DNA from: Halopseudomonas pelagia CL-AP6
GTDB lineage: Bacteria; Pseudomonadota; Gammaproteobacteria; Pseudomonadales; Pseudomonadaceae
DNA length: 64,000 bases
Assembly (NCBI RefSeq): GCF_000410875.1
Contig: NZ_AROI01000006.1
Coordinates: 248,001-312,000, forward strand
Reading direction: 5' to 3'
Part shown: piece after piece, positions 40,554 through 50,436 of the stretch
Position numbering within the stretch: the first letter of the stretch is position 1
How the letters are laid out: each line of letters opens with the position of its first letter
The notes under the pieces: model-generated
The model's input: only the letters and a program-made list of their open reading frames with translations
The model's database searches: none
Told to the model about the DNA's origin: nothing
Position numbers and translations under genes: made by a program

Positions 40554-41594
40554 TCAGGGTGCTGGGTTGGGTTGGCTCTGATGGATCTCGGCAATGGCTT
40601 CGAGGATGGCGTCGGTCAGCCCCATGTTCACGCTGCTCAAATTGCGATTGAGCTGATCCATGTTGGTGGCACCAATAATATTGCTGGTGACGAAGGGTTG
40701 TCGGGTGACGAACGCCAATGCCATTTGTGCCGGGTCCAGGCCGTGATCTCGGGCGAGCTGCACATAGCGAGCACAGGCCCTTTGCGCCTGAGGGTTAGTG
40801 TAACGACTGAAGCGGCTAAATAGTGTCAGCCGGCCTTTTTCCGGTCGCAGACCATTTAGATATTTACCGGTCAGTGTGCCGAAAGCCAATGGCGAGTAGG
40901 CCAGAAGACCCGTTTGCTCGCGTAGAGACATCTCTGCCAGGCCCACCTCATAACTGCGGTTGAGGAGATTGTAGGGGTTTTGAATCGATGCAATGCGTGG
41001 CCAGCCACGGCTCTCAGCCAGATGTAAAAAGCGACTGACGCCCCAGGGCGTTTCGTTAGACAGGCCGATATGGCGAATTTTGCCAGCTTTGACCATCTCA
41101 TCGAGTACCTCGAGGGTATCTTCGATCGGGGTTATAAGCTCGTCGGGGTTGTGTTTGTAGCCAAGGTTGCCGAAAAAATTGGTGTTGCGATCCGGCCAAT
41201 GCAACTGATAAAGATCGATATAGTCGGTTTGCAGGCGTGTCAGGCTGGCGTCCAGCGCAGCGGTCAGGTGGTCGCGATTAAAGCGCGTCTTGCCGTCGCG
41301 GATGTGCGGTAGCCAGTCGCCGGGGCCAGCCACCTTACTGGCCAATATCCAGTTCTCGCGATGGCCTCGCTCAGCAAAGTAATTGCCGATAATGCGCTCG
41401 GTTTCGCCGTAGGTCGCTGCCACCGGCGGAACCGGGTACATCTCAGCGGCATCGATAAAGTTGACCCCCGCATCCTTGGCCCGATCAATTTGGGCAAAGG
41501 CGTCCTTCTGGGTGTTCTGTTCGCCCCAGGTCATGCTGCCGAGACAGAGTGCGCTGACCTTGAGTTTGCTGCGGCCGAGTGGGCGGTATTGCAT
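40554..41594 (-). CDS. tas: NADP(H)-dependent aldo-keto reductase, Tas family
   Basis: A 346-residue TIM-barrel reductase of the same length as E. coli Tas. It shows LGRSKLKVSALCLGSMTWGEQN at the N-terminus, the catalytic Tyr region NFIDAAEMYPVPP, DLYQLHWPDRNTNFFG with the active histidine, and the cofactor region TSNIIGATNMDQL. The insertion after the first beta strands (PVPPVAATYGETERIIG) separates Tas from plain AKR7-type enzymes. The physiological substrate is unknown. ATG 41594 begins the family consensus. Confidence 0.92.
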   Translation of the reverse strand: MQYRPLGRSKLKVSALCLGSMTWGEQNTQKDAFAQIDRAKDAGVNFIDAAEMYPVPPVAATYGETERIIGNYFAERGHRENWILASKVAGPGDWLPHIRDGKTRFNRDHLTAALDASLTRLQTDYIDLYQLHWPDRNTNFFGNLGYKHNPDELITPIEDTLEVLDEMVKAGKIRHIGLSNETPWGVSRFLHLAESRGWPRIASIQNPYNLLNRSYEVGLAEMSLREQTGLLAYSPLAFGTLTGKYLNGLRPEKGRLTLFSRFSRYTNPQAQRACARYVQLARDHGLDPAQMALAFVTRQPFVTSNIIGATNMDQLNRNLSSVNMGLTDAILEAIAEIHQSQPNPAP

Positions 41595-41713
41595 GGGTTT
41601 ACTCCCAGTGGATCGGTAAAGGACTGATTATTGACCATAAGCTGAGCTAAAGTAGCGGTAAATGTAAATAAGGGTTGTAATTTTTAGCTCCCTTGGCATA
41701 ATGCCGCCACTTT

Positions 41714-41735
41714 CGACAGGATGCCTAGCCTGTCG
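41714..41735. repeat. 7-bp inverted repeat in the tas-rplM spacer
   Basis: CGACAGG (41714-41720) and CCTGTCG (41729-41735) with an 8-base spacer. It lies between divergent tas and rplM and could be an operator for tas; no T run follows. The rest of the 285-base gap holds the rplM promoter and leader. Confidence 0.4.
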
Positions 41736-41808
41736 TTGTTGTTTACAGCGCAGATGCCACCCAGACCCACGCAGCCCCCACTGAGTGTCTGTTCTAGGCT
41801 TTGTTGTC

Positions 41809-41837
41809 TTGTAAAAACACATTTCATTCTGTAAGAT
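41809..41837 (+). promoter_or_regulatory. sigma-70 promoter and short leader of rplM-rpsI
   Basis: TTGTAA (41809-41814) and TAAGAT (41832-41837) with 17-base spacing. The leader of about 35 bases contains two small hairpins, CTCTT-N6-AAGAG (41843-41858) and GCCTC-T-GAGGC (41861-41871), just before the start codon. L13 represses its own operon in E. coli, so these may be its binding site. Confidence 0.65.
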
Positions 41838-41879
41838 TCGCCCTCTTCTAAACAAGAGTGGCCTCTGAGGCTAGGATTA

Positions 41880-42308
41880 ATGAAAACCTTCAGCGCCAAA
41901 CCTGAAACCGTAAAACGCGATTGGTACATTGTAGATGCTACCGGTCTGACCCTGGGTCGCCTGGCTACCGAAGTGGCTACACGCCTTCGCGGTAAGCACA
42001 AGCCCGAGTACACGCCGCACGTCGATACTGGCGATTATATCGTCATCATCAACGCGGAAAAGATTCATGTGACGGGTAACAAGGCTCAGGACAAGATCTA
42101 CTACAGCCACTCCGGTTTTCCGGGCGGTATCAAGTCGATCAGCTTCGAAAAGCTCGTTGTACGTGCTCCAGAGCGCATCATCGAGTCAGCCGTCAAAGGC
42201 ATGTTGCCGAAGAACCCCTTGGGTCGTGCAATGTACCGCAAGATGAAAGTGTACAAAGGTGCAGTTCATCCGCATGCGGCTCAGCAACCCCAAGAACTCA
42301 AGGTCTAA
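41880..42308 (+). CDS. rplM: 50S ribosomal protein L13
   Basis: A 142-residue ribosomal protein, the standard length. Conserved blocks are [29 protein letters not shown] and VRGMLPKN-like [14 protein letters not shown] near the C-terminus. L13 binds 23S rRNA early in 50S assembly. It forms an operon with rpsI after a 12-base gap, as in nearly all bacteria. The start codon is preceded by TAGGAT. Confidence 0.99.
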   Translation: MKTFSAKPETVKRDWYIVDATGLTLGRLATEVATRLRGKHKPEYTPHVDTGDYIVIINAEKIHVTGNKAQDKIYYSHSGFPGGIKSISFEKLVVRAPERIIESAVKGMLPKNPLGRAMYRKMKVYKGAVHPHAAQQPQELKV

Positions 42309-42320
42309 TAGGAGCATACT

Positions 42321-42713
42321 ATGTCGGCGACACAAAACTACGGTACTGGCCGTCGTAAAACTGCCACCGCTCGGGTGTTCCTACGTCCGGGTAATGGCAG
42401 CATCCAGATCAACAACCGCACCATCGAGAACTTCTTCGGTCGTGAGACAGCGCGCATGGTTGTTCGCCAGCCGCTGGAACTGACTGAAAACGTCTCCAAG
42501 TTCGACGTGTTTGTCACCGTCAAAGGCGGCGGCACTACTGGTCAGGCTGGCGCGATCCGTCACGGTATCACTCGTGCTCTGATGGAATATGACGAAACAC
42601 TGCGTGGCGTGTTGCGCAAAGCTGGTTTCGTTACGCGTGATGCTCGTGAAGTTGAACGTAAGAAAGTGGGTCTGCGTAAAGCGCGTAAGCGTCCTCAGTA
42701 CTCCAAGCGTTAA
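42321..42713 (+). CDS. rpsI: 30S ribosomal protein S9
   Basis: A 130-residue protein with the conserved [18 protein letters not shown] opening and the C-terminal tail [17 protein letters not shown], whose final KR reaches the P-site tRNA. Length is standard. ATG 42321 follows TAGGAGC. A terminator follows directly. Confidence 0.99.
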   Translation: MSATQNYGTGRRKTATARVFLRPGNGSIQINNRTIENFFGRETARMVVRQPLELTENVSKFDVFVTVKGGGTTGQAGAIRHGITRALMEYDETLRGVLRKAGFVTRDAREVERKKVGLRKARKRPQYSKR

Positions 42714-42734
42714 GTCGCAAGACTTACCCGCAAA

Positions 42735-42768
42735 GCGCCCGGCCTCCTATTGGATACCGGGCGTTTTT
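42735..42768 (+). terminator. rho-independent terminator of rplM-rpsI
   Basis: CGCCCGG (42736-42742) pairs with CCGGGCG (42757-42763), followed by TTTTTG. A second small hairpin, GCGGCA-AAA-TGCCGC (42775-42789), follows without a T run. Confidence 0.88.
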
Positions 42769-42868
42769 GTATCTGCGGCAAAATGCCGCTTACGCTCTAG
42801 TGCGCTGGAAAGCTCCGTAATTCAAGGTGTTTAGCCGGATCTCTGTGGTTAATGATGAATACTTCACC

Positions 42869-42897
42869 TTGTCAAAAATGGGGTTTTTCATTAACAT
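42869..42897 (+). promoter_or_regulatory. sigma-70 promoter of petABC
   Basis: TTGTCA (42869-42874) and TAACAT (42892-42897) with 17-base spacing, about 80 bases before petA. No further operator is obvious in the leader. Confidence 0.65.
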
Positions 42898-42977
42898 CGG
42901 ATTCATTTTGTGCATGCGGATTAAAACTCTTAAAAGGGCTTACAAAAGGCCTGAATTAGCAGATGGGAGACGACTGG

Positions 42978-43571
42978 ATGAGTAATGACGGCGTTAACAA
43001 TGGCCGGCGTCGCTTCCTGGTGGCAGCCACAGGTGTTGTGGGTGCGGCCGGAGCCGTAGGGGTGGCAGTACCCTTCGTGGGATCGTGGTTCCCGAGCGCC
43101 AGAGCCAAGGCGGCAGGTGCGCCGGTCCGGGTAAATATCGGCAAGCTGGAAGCGGGGCAGCAGATTATTGCTGAATGGCGCGGCCAGCCTGTGTTTATTT
43201 CCCGCCGTACACCCGAGGCGCTAGCAATCCTCGAGGAGAATGTCGCTGTTCTGGCTGATCCTGAGTCCGAGTCCTCAGATCAGCCCGACTATGTCGATCT
43301 GCACACCCGGGCGATCAGGCCGGAGGTGCTGGTGGTCATGGGTATCTGTACGCATCTGGGCTGTTCTCCTTTGTTTCGTCCCGAGGTGGCTTCCGCCGAC
43401 ATGGGTAACGAATGGAAGGGTGGCTATTTTTGCCCCTGCCACAGCTCCCGTTACGATATGGCTGGCCGTGTCCACCGCGGGCAGCCTGCCCCGTTGAACC
43501 TGCCGGTCCCACCCCATTCCTATGAGACCGATGAGATCATTGTTATCGGCCTGGATGAGGAGTCTGCCTGA
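42978..43571 (+). CDS. petA: ubiquinol-cytochrome c reductase iron-sulfur (Rieske) subunit
   Basis: A 197-residue Rieske protein of the bc1 complex. The N-terminus has the twin-arginine-like NNGRRRFLVAAT and a single helix that stays as an anchor. The [2Fe-2S] ligands are in CTHLGCSP and CPCHSSRYD. It passes electrons from ubiquinol to cytochrome c1. ATG 42978 is chosen (MSNDGVNNGRRRF) because it matches the family and lies behind GGGAGACGAC; an upstream ATG at 42963 adds five unlikely residues. Its TGA overlaps petB by one base. Confidence 0.97.
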   Translation: MSNDGVNNGRRRFLVAATGVVGAAGAVGVAVPFVGSWFPSARAKAAGAPVRVNIGKLEAGQQIIAEWRGQPVFISRRTPEALAILEENVAVLADPESESSDQPDYVDLHTRAIRPEVLVVMGICTHLGCSPLFRPEVASADMGNEWKGGYFCPCHSSRYDMAGRVHRGQPAPLNLPVPPHSYETDEIIVIGLDEESA

Positions 43572-44794
43572 TGAGCAAGCTGAATAACTGGATCAACGAG
43601 CGGATGTCCGTTAATCGGGTGGTCGAAGATCACCTGACCAAATACTACGCTCCCAAGAACTTCAACTTTTTCTATTTTTTCGGCTCGCTGGCGATGCTGG
43701 TGCTGGTCAACCAGATTGTGACCGGTATTTGGCTGACCATGAGTTACGAGCCCTCGGGCGATGGCGCATTCGCCTCCATCGAATACATCATGCGTGATGT
43801 CGAATATGGCTGGCTGTTACGTTACATGCACTCCACCGGCGCTTCTGCGTTCTTCGTGGTGATCTATCTGCATATGCTTCGCGGCATCATGTACGGGTCC
43901 TACCAAAAGCCCCGTGAGCTGATCTGGTTGTTTGGCATGACCATCTATCTGGTGCTGATGGCTGAAGCCTTCATGGGCTATCTGCTGCCTTGGGGGCAAA
44001 TGTCCTACTGGGGGGCGCAGGTGATCATCTCGCTGTTCGGTGCGATTCCGTTTATCGGGCCGGACCTGCAGCAGTGGATTCGTGGCGACTATCTGATCTC
44101 CGGGATCACCCTGAACCGATTCTTCGCGCTGCATGTAGTCGCCTTGCCGATCGTCCTGCTTGGACTGGTGGTTCTGCACATCATTGCGCTGCATGAGGTG
44201 GGTTCCAACAACCCGGACGGCGTGGATATCAAGAAGCACAAGGATGAGAATGGCAAGCCGCTGGATGGTATCGCATTCCACCCTTACTACACCGTCAAGG
44301 ATATTGTCGGCGTCGTGGTATTCCTGTTTGTTTTCTGCATCGTGGTGTTCTTCTTCCCCGAAATGGGCGGCTTCTTCCTTGAAAAGCCCAACTTCGAGAT
44401 TGCCAATCAGCTGAAAACGCCTGTTCACATTGCACCGGTGTGGTACTTCACGCCCTTCTACGCGATTTTGCGCGCAGTTCCGGCTATTGGTGGTTCGGCA
44501 TTCCCGGGTGTAGTGGCCATGGGTGCTGCGATTGCCGTGTTGTTTGTGCTGCCCTGGCTGGACCGCAGTCCAGTACGCTCCATCCGCTATAAAGGCTGGA
44601 TGAGCAAAGTTGCGCTGGTGGTGTTCTGCATCTCCTTTGTGATCCTGGGTATTCTGGGTGCTATCCCCGGTAATGACACTCGGACTCTGATTTCGCAGAT
44701 CTGCACCGTTTTGTACTTCGCCTTCTTCATACTCATGCCGTTCTATTCCAGCATGGAGAAGACTAAACCCGTCCCGGAGAGGGTTACTGGCTAA
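43571..44794 (+). CDS. petB: ubiquinol-cytochrome c reductase cytochrome b subunit
   Basis: A 407-residue membrane protein with eight or more helices. Heme ligands come as two pairs, seen in RYMHSTGASAFFVVIYLHMLRG and NRFFALHVVALPIVLLGLVVLHIIALH. The Qo-site motif PYYT occurs as HPYYTVKD. Its C-terminus ends in a final helix pair. It carries both the Qo and Qi quinone sites. The stop overlaps petC by one base (TAATG). Confidence 0.98.
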   Translation: MSKLNNWINERMSVNRVVEDHLTKYYAPKNFNFFYFFGSLAMLVLVNQIVTGIWLTMSYEPSGDGAFASIEYIMRDVEYGWLLRYMHSTGASAFFVVIYLHMLRGIMYGSYQKPRELIWLFGMTIYLVLMAEAFMGYLLPWGQMSYWGAQVIISLFGAIPFIGPDLQQWIRGDYLISGITLNRFFALHVVALPIVLLGLVVLHIIALHEVGSNNPDGVDIKKHKDENGKPLDGIAFHPYYTVKDIVGVVVFLFVFCIVVFFFPEMGGFFLEKPNFEIANQLKTPVHIAPVWYFTPFYAILRAVPAIGGSAFPGVVAMGAAIAVLFVLPWLDRSPVRSIRYKGWMSKVALVVFCISFVILGILGAIPGNDTRTLISQICTVLYFAFFILMPFYSSMEKTKPVPERVTG

Positions 44795-45579
44795 TGAAAA
44801 AGCAATTGATTGCACTGTTGTTTGCACTCGTGCCCGTAGTGGCCCTGGCAGCGCCAGCCGGTGCGCCATTGGAGTCGGCTAATATCGACCCGCATGACAA
44901 GGCCTCTCTGCAGGACGGCGCGCGTACTTTCGTTAACTACTGCATGGGTTGCCATTCCGCGCAATACCAGCGGTATGAGCGTGTCGCGACCGACCTGGAC
45001 ATTCCGGAAGAGTTGATGCTCGATAACCTGGTGTTTTCTCAAGGTAGTCTGATCGGCGACCATATGAAGATTGGTATGCGTCAGGCTGATTCCAAGCTGT
45101 GGTTTGGTGCTGCGCCACCTGACTTGACCAACGTTGCCCGTGTTCGTGGTGAAGACTGGTTATACAGCTACCTGAAGACCTTTTATGAAGATCCTTCCCG
45201 CCCCTACGGCGTCAACAACAAGGTTTTTGCCAACGTCGGCATGCCTAACGTGTTGGCTGAGCTTCAGGGGCGCCAGGTGATTGGTTGCAAGGCTATGCCG
45301 GTAACGGACAAAAGCGGCAAGGTTCAGCGCGATCCGCTGAGCGGCGATACCCTCAAAGACGAGCAGTGCGATGTGCTGACCGTGGTTGAAGGTACTGGCA
45401 CCCAATCCGAGGAAGAGTTTGATACCACGGTGCGTAACCTGGTGAACTTCCTGGCTTACTCGGCTGATCCGATCAAGCTGGAGCGTCATCGCATCGGTAC
45501 CTACGTGCTGCTTTATCTTGCGTTCTTGTTCGTGTTTGCCTACCTGCTCAAGCGTGAGTATTGGAGAGATATTCACTAA
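44794..45579 (+). CDS. petC: ubiquinol-cytochrome c reductase cytochrome c1 subunit
   Basis: A 261-residue exported c-type cytochrome. Signal peptide MKKQLIALLFALVPVVALA, heme-binding CMGCH (about residue 50) and a distal methionine in the central region, then a C-terminal anchor helix (GTYVLLYLAFLFVFAYLL). It takes electrons from the Rieske protein and gives them to soluble cytochrome c. It is the last gene of petABC and is followed by a terminator. Confidence 0.98.
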   Translation: MKKQLIALLFALVPVVALAAPAGAPLESANIDPHDKASLQDGARTFVNYCMGCHSAQYQRYERVATDLDIPEELMLDNLVFSQGSLIGDHMKIGMRQADSKLWFGAAPPDLTNVARVRGEDWLYSYLKTFYEDPSRPYGVNNKVFANVGMPNVLAELQGRQVIGCKAMPVTDKSGKVQRDPLSGDTLKDEQCDVLTVVEGTGTQSEEEFDTTVRNLVNFLAYSADPIKLERHRIGTYVLLYLAFLFVFAYLLKREYWRDIH

Positions 45580-45602
45580 CTAACGCTTTTTCAGGATCAA
45601 TT

Positions 45603-45630
45603 GCGCGCCCTTTGGGGCGCGCTCTTGTTT
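45603..45630 (+). terminator. rho-independent terminator of petABC
   Basis: GCGCGCCC (45603-45610) pairs with GGGCGCGC (45615-45622), loop TTTG, followed by TCTTGTTT. Confidence 0.8.
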
Positions 45631-45636
45631 CTGGGG

Positions 45637-45642
45637 TATAAT
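45637..45642 (+). promoter_or_regulatory. probable -10 box of sspA
   Basis: A perfect TATAAT 110 bases before sspA, directly after the petC terminator. I find no -35 box at the right distance, so an activator or a weak -35 inside the terminator would be needed. Confidence 0.5.
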
Positions 45643-45672
45643 GCGTCACTACTAATTGAGGCGGTTCTTGTT

Positions 45673-45738
45673 ATGAGCCCGTCTTGCGTACCTGCGCAGC
45701 AGCGCGATCTGTTGTTACCGCAATCCGCTAATGGATGA
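45673..45738 (+). CDS. possible 21-residue upstream peptide in the sspA leader
   Basis: ATG at 45673 opens a 21-codon frame (MSPSCVPAQQRD...) ending TGA at 45736-45738, ten bases before sspA. A GAGG lies upstream at an acceptable distance. It is not a known leader peptide, and its length alone is no proof of translation. Confidence 0.25.
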   Translation: MSPSCVPAQQRDLLLPQSANG

Positions 45739-45748
45739 GGGTTGATTT

Positions 45749-46378
45749 ATGGGCGTTACCGCCAACAAGCGTTCTTCGATGGCTTTTTTCTCTGATCCAC
45801 GTGACCACTACTGTCATCGTGTCCGTATCGTTCTGGCGGAGAAAGGCGTTACCGTTGACGTCATCAACGTTGAGCCCGACAACCATCCTGAAGAGCTGGC
45901 TGAGAATAACCCTTACAATAGTGTTCCCACCTTGCTGGACCGTGATCTGGTGCTCTACGAGCCCAATATCATGATGGAGTATCTGGATGAGCGTTTCCCG
46001 CATCCGCCGTTGCTGCCGGTTTATCCGGTAGCCAGGGCCAATACTCGCCTGCTTATGTTTCGTGTTCAGCGTGACTGGTGCGGTCTGGTGGATGCCATTG
46101 CCAATCCCAAGACGCCGACGGCTGCCGTCACCAAGGCGCGCAAAGAGCTGCGTGAAAGTTTGATCGGCGTAGCCCCTGTGTTCGCTGAAATGCCGTATTT
46201 CATGAGCGAGGAATTCAGCCTGGTTGATTGCTGTATTGCTCCAATCCTCTGGCGCTTGCCGATTCTCGGTGTTGAGCTGCCCAAGCAGGCCAAACCGTTG
46301 CAGGATTACATGGACAGAATTTTCCAGCGTGAAGGTTTTCTCGGTAGCTTGTCTGCGGCCGAGAAGGAAATGCAGTAA
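45749..46378 (+). CDS. sspA: stringent starvation protein A
   Basis: A 209-residue protein with the glutathione S-transferase fold but bound to RNA polymerase as a transcription regulator in stationary phase and under stress. The N-terminal thioredoxin-like domain has [16 protein letters not shown] and [19 protein letters not shown], and the C-terminal helical domain has [14 protein letters not shown]. Length matches the family. The N-terminus has a short insertion ([11 protein letters not shown]). It is followed by sspB after 28 bases. Confidence 0.96.
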   Translation: MGVTANKRSSMAFFSDPRDHYCHRVRIVLAEKGVTVDVINVEPDNHPEELAENNPYNSVPTLLDRDLVLYEPNIMMEYLDERFPHPPLLPVYPVARANTRLLMFRVQRDWCGLVDAIANPKTPTAAVTKARKELRESLIGVAPVFAEMPYFMSEEFSLVDCCIAPILWRLPILGVELPKQAKPLQDYMDRIFQREGFLGSLSAAEKEMQ

Positions 46379-46406
46379 GCAATTCACCAAACAATAGGAG
46401 GCCCGC

Positions 46407-46835
46407 ATGGCTCAAATGAGCTCAAGCCGACCCTACCTGATTCGCTCACTTTATGAATGGATATTGGATAACCAGTGCACGCCTTATGTGCTGGTCAATG
46501 CCCACTATCCGGATACCGTGGTTCCCGAGTCCTTTGTCGAAGCCGGACAGATTGTTCTCAATCTGGCGCCCAGCGCGATACGTCATCTGGAAATGGATAA
46601 CGAGAAAATCTGTTTTGATGGCCGCTTTGGCGGGGTAGCTCAGCAGGTATGGTTACCTACTCAGGCGGTAATGGCTATTTATGCGCGCGAGAATGGTCAG
46701 GGTATGGTCTTCGAGGTAGAGCCTGCGCCGCAGCCGCCGTCTTCAGAGTCACCCTCTGCAAAAGAAGGCGCAGTACCAAGCAAGGGCTCTACTGGCAGTA
46801 AGCCAGCCAGGCCTGCGTTGAAAGTGGTTAAATAA
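46407..46835 (+). CDS. sspB: ClpXP adaptor SspB
   Basis: A 142-residue adaptor that carries ssrA-tagged proteins to ClpXP. The N-terminal domain has RPYLIRSLYEWILDN, TPYVLVNAHYP and FDGRFGGVAQQVWLP, which forms the tag-binding groove. After a flexible Pro/Ser linker the C-terminal ClpX-binding tail reads RPALKVVK, as expected (XB motif). ATG 46407 follows AGGAGG. A terminator follows. Confidence 0.96.
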   Translation: MAQMSSSRPYLIRSLYEWILDNQCTPYVLVNAHYPDTVVPESFVEAGQIVLNLAPSAIRHLEMDNEKICFDGRFGGVAQQVWLPTQAVMAIYARENGQGMVFEVEPAPQPPSSESPSAKEGAVPSKGSTGSKPARPALKVVK

Positions 46836-46866
46836 GCGCGGCGGATATTGCTCGAATAGCATAATG

Positions 46867-46906
46867 AAAAAGCCCGACCCGGAGATATCCGGCGCCGGGC
46901 TTTTTT
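46867..46906. terminator. bidirectional terminator after sspB
   Basis: AAAAAGCCCG (46867-46876) pairs with CGGGCTTTTT (46896-46905); further CCGG pairing is possible inside. It serves sspB and the converging dolP operon. Confidence 0.88.
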
Positions 46907-46927
46907 CTGCCAAGTGAGGAAGCAGAC

Positions 46928-48102
<1,175 letters not shown>

Positions 48103-48477
48103 CTAGCAGGTGAATGCTTCTCGGATCCATTGGTAAGAGGCCGGATCCGCTGGGTTGCCTTGCCCGGTAATGACATCGAATCGGCAAGGCTGATTGACCA
48201 GATGGGGGTGGGTGAGCAGGTAATGCTGGGCTGCGGCGATAACGCGTTTCTGCTTGCGCCAATCGATCGTTTCCGCAGCGTTGCCCCATCGGGTACTTCG
48301 TCTGTAACGTACTTCGACAAATACTACTGTATCTGCATCGCGCATGACCAGATCAAGCTCGCCCTGCTTACAGCGATAGTTTCTTGCCAACAAGCGCATG
48401 CCAGCCCGCAATAGCAGTTGCTCGGATTGGCGCTCGGCTTGGTTGCCGAGCACTTGCTTGTCTGTCAGTGACGTCAC
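48103..48477 (-). CDS. yraN: YraN family endonuclease-like protein (UPF0102)
   Basis: A 124-residue protein of the UPF0102 family, with GNQAERQSEQLLLRAGMRLLARNYRCKQGELDLVM and VFVEVRYRRS, which form the acidic centre of a restriction-endonuclease-like fold (E, D, ExK-like). A role in DNA processing is suggested for the family but not established. The gene overlaps lpoA by four bases and so is cotranslated. Confidence 0.93.
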   Translation of the reverse strand: MTSLTDKQVLGNQAERQSEQLLLRAGMRLLARNYRCKQGELDLVMRDADTVVFVEVRYRRSTRWGNAAETIDWRKQKRVIAAAQHYLLTHPHLVNQPCRFDVITGQGNPADPASYQWIREAFTC

Positions 48478-50294
48478 GGGGCGGGGAGTAGGGCCGGAGA
48501 TTCTGCCAGCCGGCCCTCCTGGATAACACCCCAGCTCAGCTCCCGTCGAATGCGCCCATCACTGGACAGAGACAATATCCCGGTCGCACCGTTCACCGTG
48601 GTTTCAGGATATTGCTGCATCTGTCCAAGTCGGGTGAAGATACGCTGCGCATCGATGCCCATTGCATACAGTCGGCCTAACGCGCCGCCAGCTTGCGGCC
48701 AGTTTTGCGTGACCGAGTCGTAGAGGCTGTCCGAGCGGGTCAGCAGCCAGGGCGTTTCGGCTACCAGAATACCGTCCAGGTCATTATTTTGCTCATTGCC
48801 CACCTGGTATACGTGGGAGGTAGCGTATACCGGTAAGTCTGCGGCGTACTGGAATGCCAGCGTTGGCATGATCTGTCTGGCCTGTAAGGGGCCAGCGGTG
48901 ATAAACAAGGCGTCCAGATCCTGACGAGGGGTAGGTTGCACTACTACGCTGCTACCCAGCACACGCTGTAGTTGTCTTCCACGTTGCTCGCTTTGGCGGA
49001 TACGTAGCATTTCACCGATCTGCCCAGCCATGGCTGCGGGTTCATCAACCACTTCCCGGGCAACCAGTACGCCACCCATCTCCTGCCAGGCCTGTTGGAA
49101 CGCCTGGTAGGCACGCTCGCCCCACTCGGTTCTGGCAGTCAGTGCTGCCATGCGCCGGTGGCCTTGGGCCCATGCCTGGGTTGCCGCAGAGCGGGCTTCG
49201 TCTTCGGGGGCCAGGCCAAATTGGAACAGCGCCTTGCCTTCAGGTGTGGCGCTTTCAGTGTAGTTCAATGCCAATGTGGGCAGTGGTAGTTCGGGCATAG
49301 CCGCCAGGCGGCTGACTTGTTCGCGCTCCAGCGGCCCAATCACCCATTCCACGCCATCGGCGATCGCCTGACGGTAAAATGCATCCAGATCAGTGTAGGC
49401 GGTAGAGTCATAAAGACTCACTTCGGGTTGGTCGAGCCCTTGGCTGTAAGCCTGGTACTGAGCGGCAAGAAAACCGTCGCGCAGTGCCTGTCCGGCGTTG
49501 GCCAGTTGACCCTGGAAGGGCAGCAACAGAGCAATATGCTGTGGTCGGCTGCTGTGCAGTTCGACCAACTGAGACAAGGATCCCGGCAGTTCTAGTGCGG
49601 CAGGGTGGCTGGGATTGTCTTCCTGCCACTGCTTCAGGGCGCGAACCTGCAGATCCAGATTGCTCAGTTCCTGATCAATCAGCGCCAGTTCCAGCCAGGC
49701 GGCCAGCTCGCCAGTGCTGGTGGCGGCTGCGGCTTGCAAGTTAGCAAGCGGCATCTTGCTTATACCTTGCCAGATCGCCTGCTGGTTGGCAGCTTGCTCT
49801 TCGACAGGTAGCAGGCTGTGGATGAAAATACGCTGCTGCGCCGCTTTGAGGTATTCGCCCACCTGATCGTTGGCCTCGGCCTGCAGCTGCTGTATACGCA
49901 ATTGCTCATCCATGGGCAGGCTGTCGATCTGGCTGATGGACGGGTGGCGCAGGGCGCGCAATGCCATTTTCGGTTCATTGAGCGCCATCGCGCTGATGGC
50001 TTGCAGTTGGCTAAAGCGAATTTGCTGGTCGGTCGGCAGATCGCTCTGCGGAATGCGCTCGAGAATGCTCAGTGTTTGTTCGTGTGCCCCCGCGTCGCTA
50101 GCCGCTTGGGCCGCATACAGGCGTAACAGGTTGGCTTCGGCTCCGGAGCGCCGGTCGGCGTCTTCAAGCAGTTTTTCCGCGGATGCCTGCGGCGTGCGTG
50201 GTAGGTCGCCCAGCTGTTGCGGGGCCGAGGAGCAGCCGGCAATCAATACAGCCAAGGTCAGAGGTAAAAACGGCAGGCGTTTGCTGCGGAACAT
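48474..50294 (-). CDS. lpoA: penicillin-binding protein activator LpoA
   Basis: A 606-residue outer membrane lipoprotein that reaches through the periplasm to activate PBP1a. Signal peptide with lipobox IAGC (Cys about residue 20), an N-terminal TPR-like helical domain (about 30-260), and a C-terminal domain with the fold of periplasmic binding proteins (about 270-590, HIALLLPFQGQLANAGQALRD and YATSHVYQ). ATG 50294 is chosen because the signal peptide begins there; the frame is open another 48 codons upstream. It is divergent from rsmI, with 142 bases between. Confidence 0.94.
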   Translation of the reverse strand: MFRSKRLPFLPLTLAVLIAGCSSAPQQLGDLPRTPQASAEKLLEDADRRSGAEANLLRLYAAQAASDAGAHEQTLSILERIPQSDLPTDQQIRFSQLQAISAMALNEPKMALRALRHPSISQIDSLPMDEQLRIQQLQAEANDQVGEYLKAAQQRIFIHSLLPVEEQAANQQAIWQGISKMPLANLQAAAATSTGELAAWLELALIDQELSNLDLQVRALKQWQEDNPSHPAALELPGSLSQLVELHSSRPQHIALLLPFQGQLANAGQALRDGFLAAQYQAYSQGLDQPEVSLYDSTAYTDLDAFYRQAIADGVEWVIGPLEREQVSRLAAMPELPLPTLALNYTESATPEGKALFQFGLAPEDEARSAATQAWAQGHRRMAALTARTEWGERAYQAFQQAWQEMGGVLVAREVVDEPAAMAGQIGEMLRIRQSEQRGRQLQRVLGSSVVVQPTPRQDLDALFITAGPLQARQIMPTLAFQYAADLPVYATSHVYQVGNEQNNDLDGILVAETPWLLTRSDSLYDSVTQNWPQAGGALGRLYAMGIDAQRIFTRLGQMQQYPETTVNGATGILSLSSDGRIRRELSWGVIQEGRLAESPALLPAP

Positions 50295-50436
50295 GCGGCG
50301 GTATCCTTGCGCTGGGGACGCTGGCGTGCGTGCCCCGTGAGATTCAAAGCGGTCATTGTAACCAAGGGGGGCGGCAATCGCCATGCACTGCATCACGTCC
50401 TGTACAATGGCCGCATCAACCAGCTCAGGAACAGTC

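Noticed and set aside
41843-41871. A riboswitch or transcription attenuator before rplM
   Set aside because: The two hairpins are short, without a T run, and fit better as an L13 autoregulation site; no known metabolite aptamer is recognised.
45603-45642. A full sigma-70 promoter for sspA inside the petC terminator
   Set aside because: The TATAAT is perfect, but every hexamer at 16 to 18 bases upstream is GC-rich and unlike TTGACA; only the -10 box is reported.
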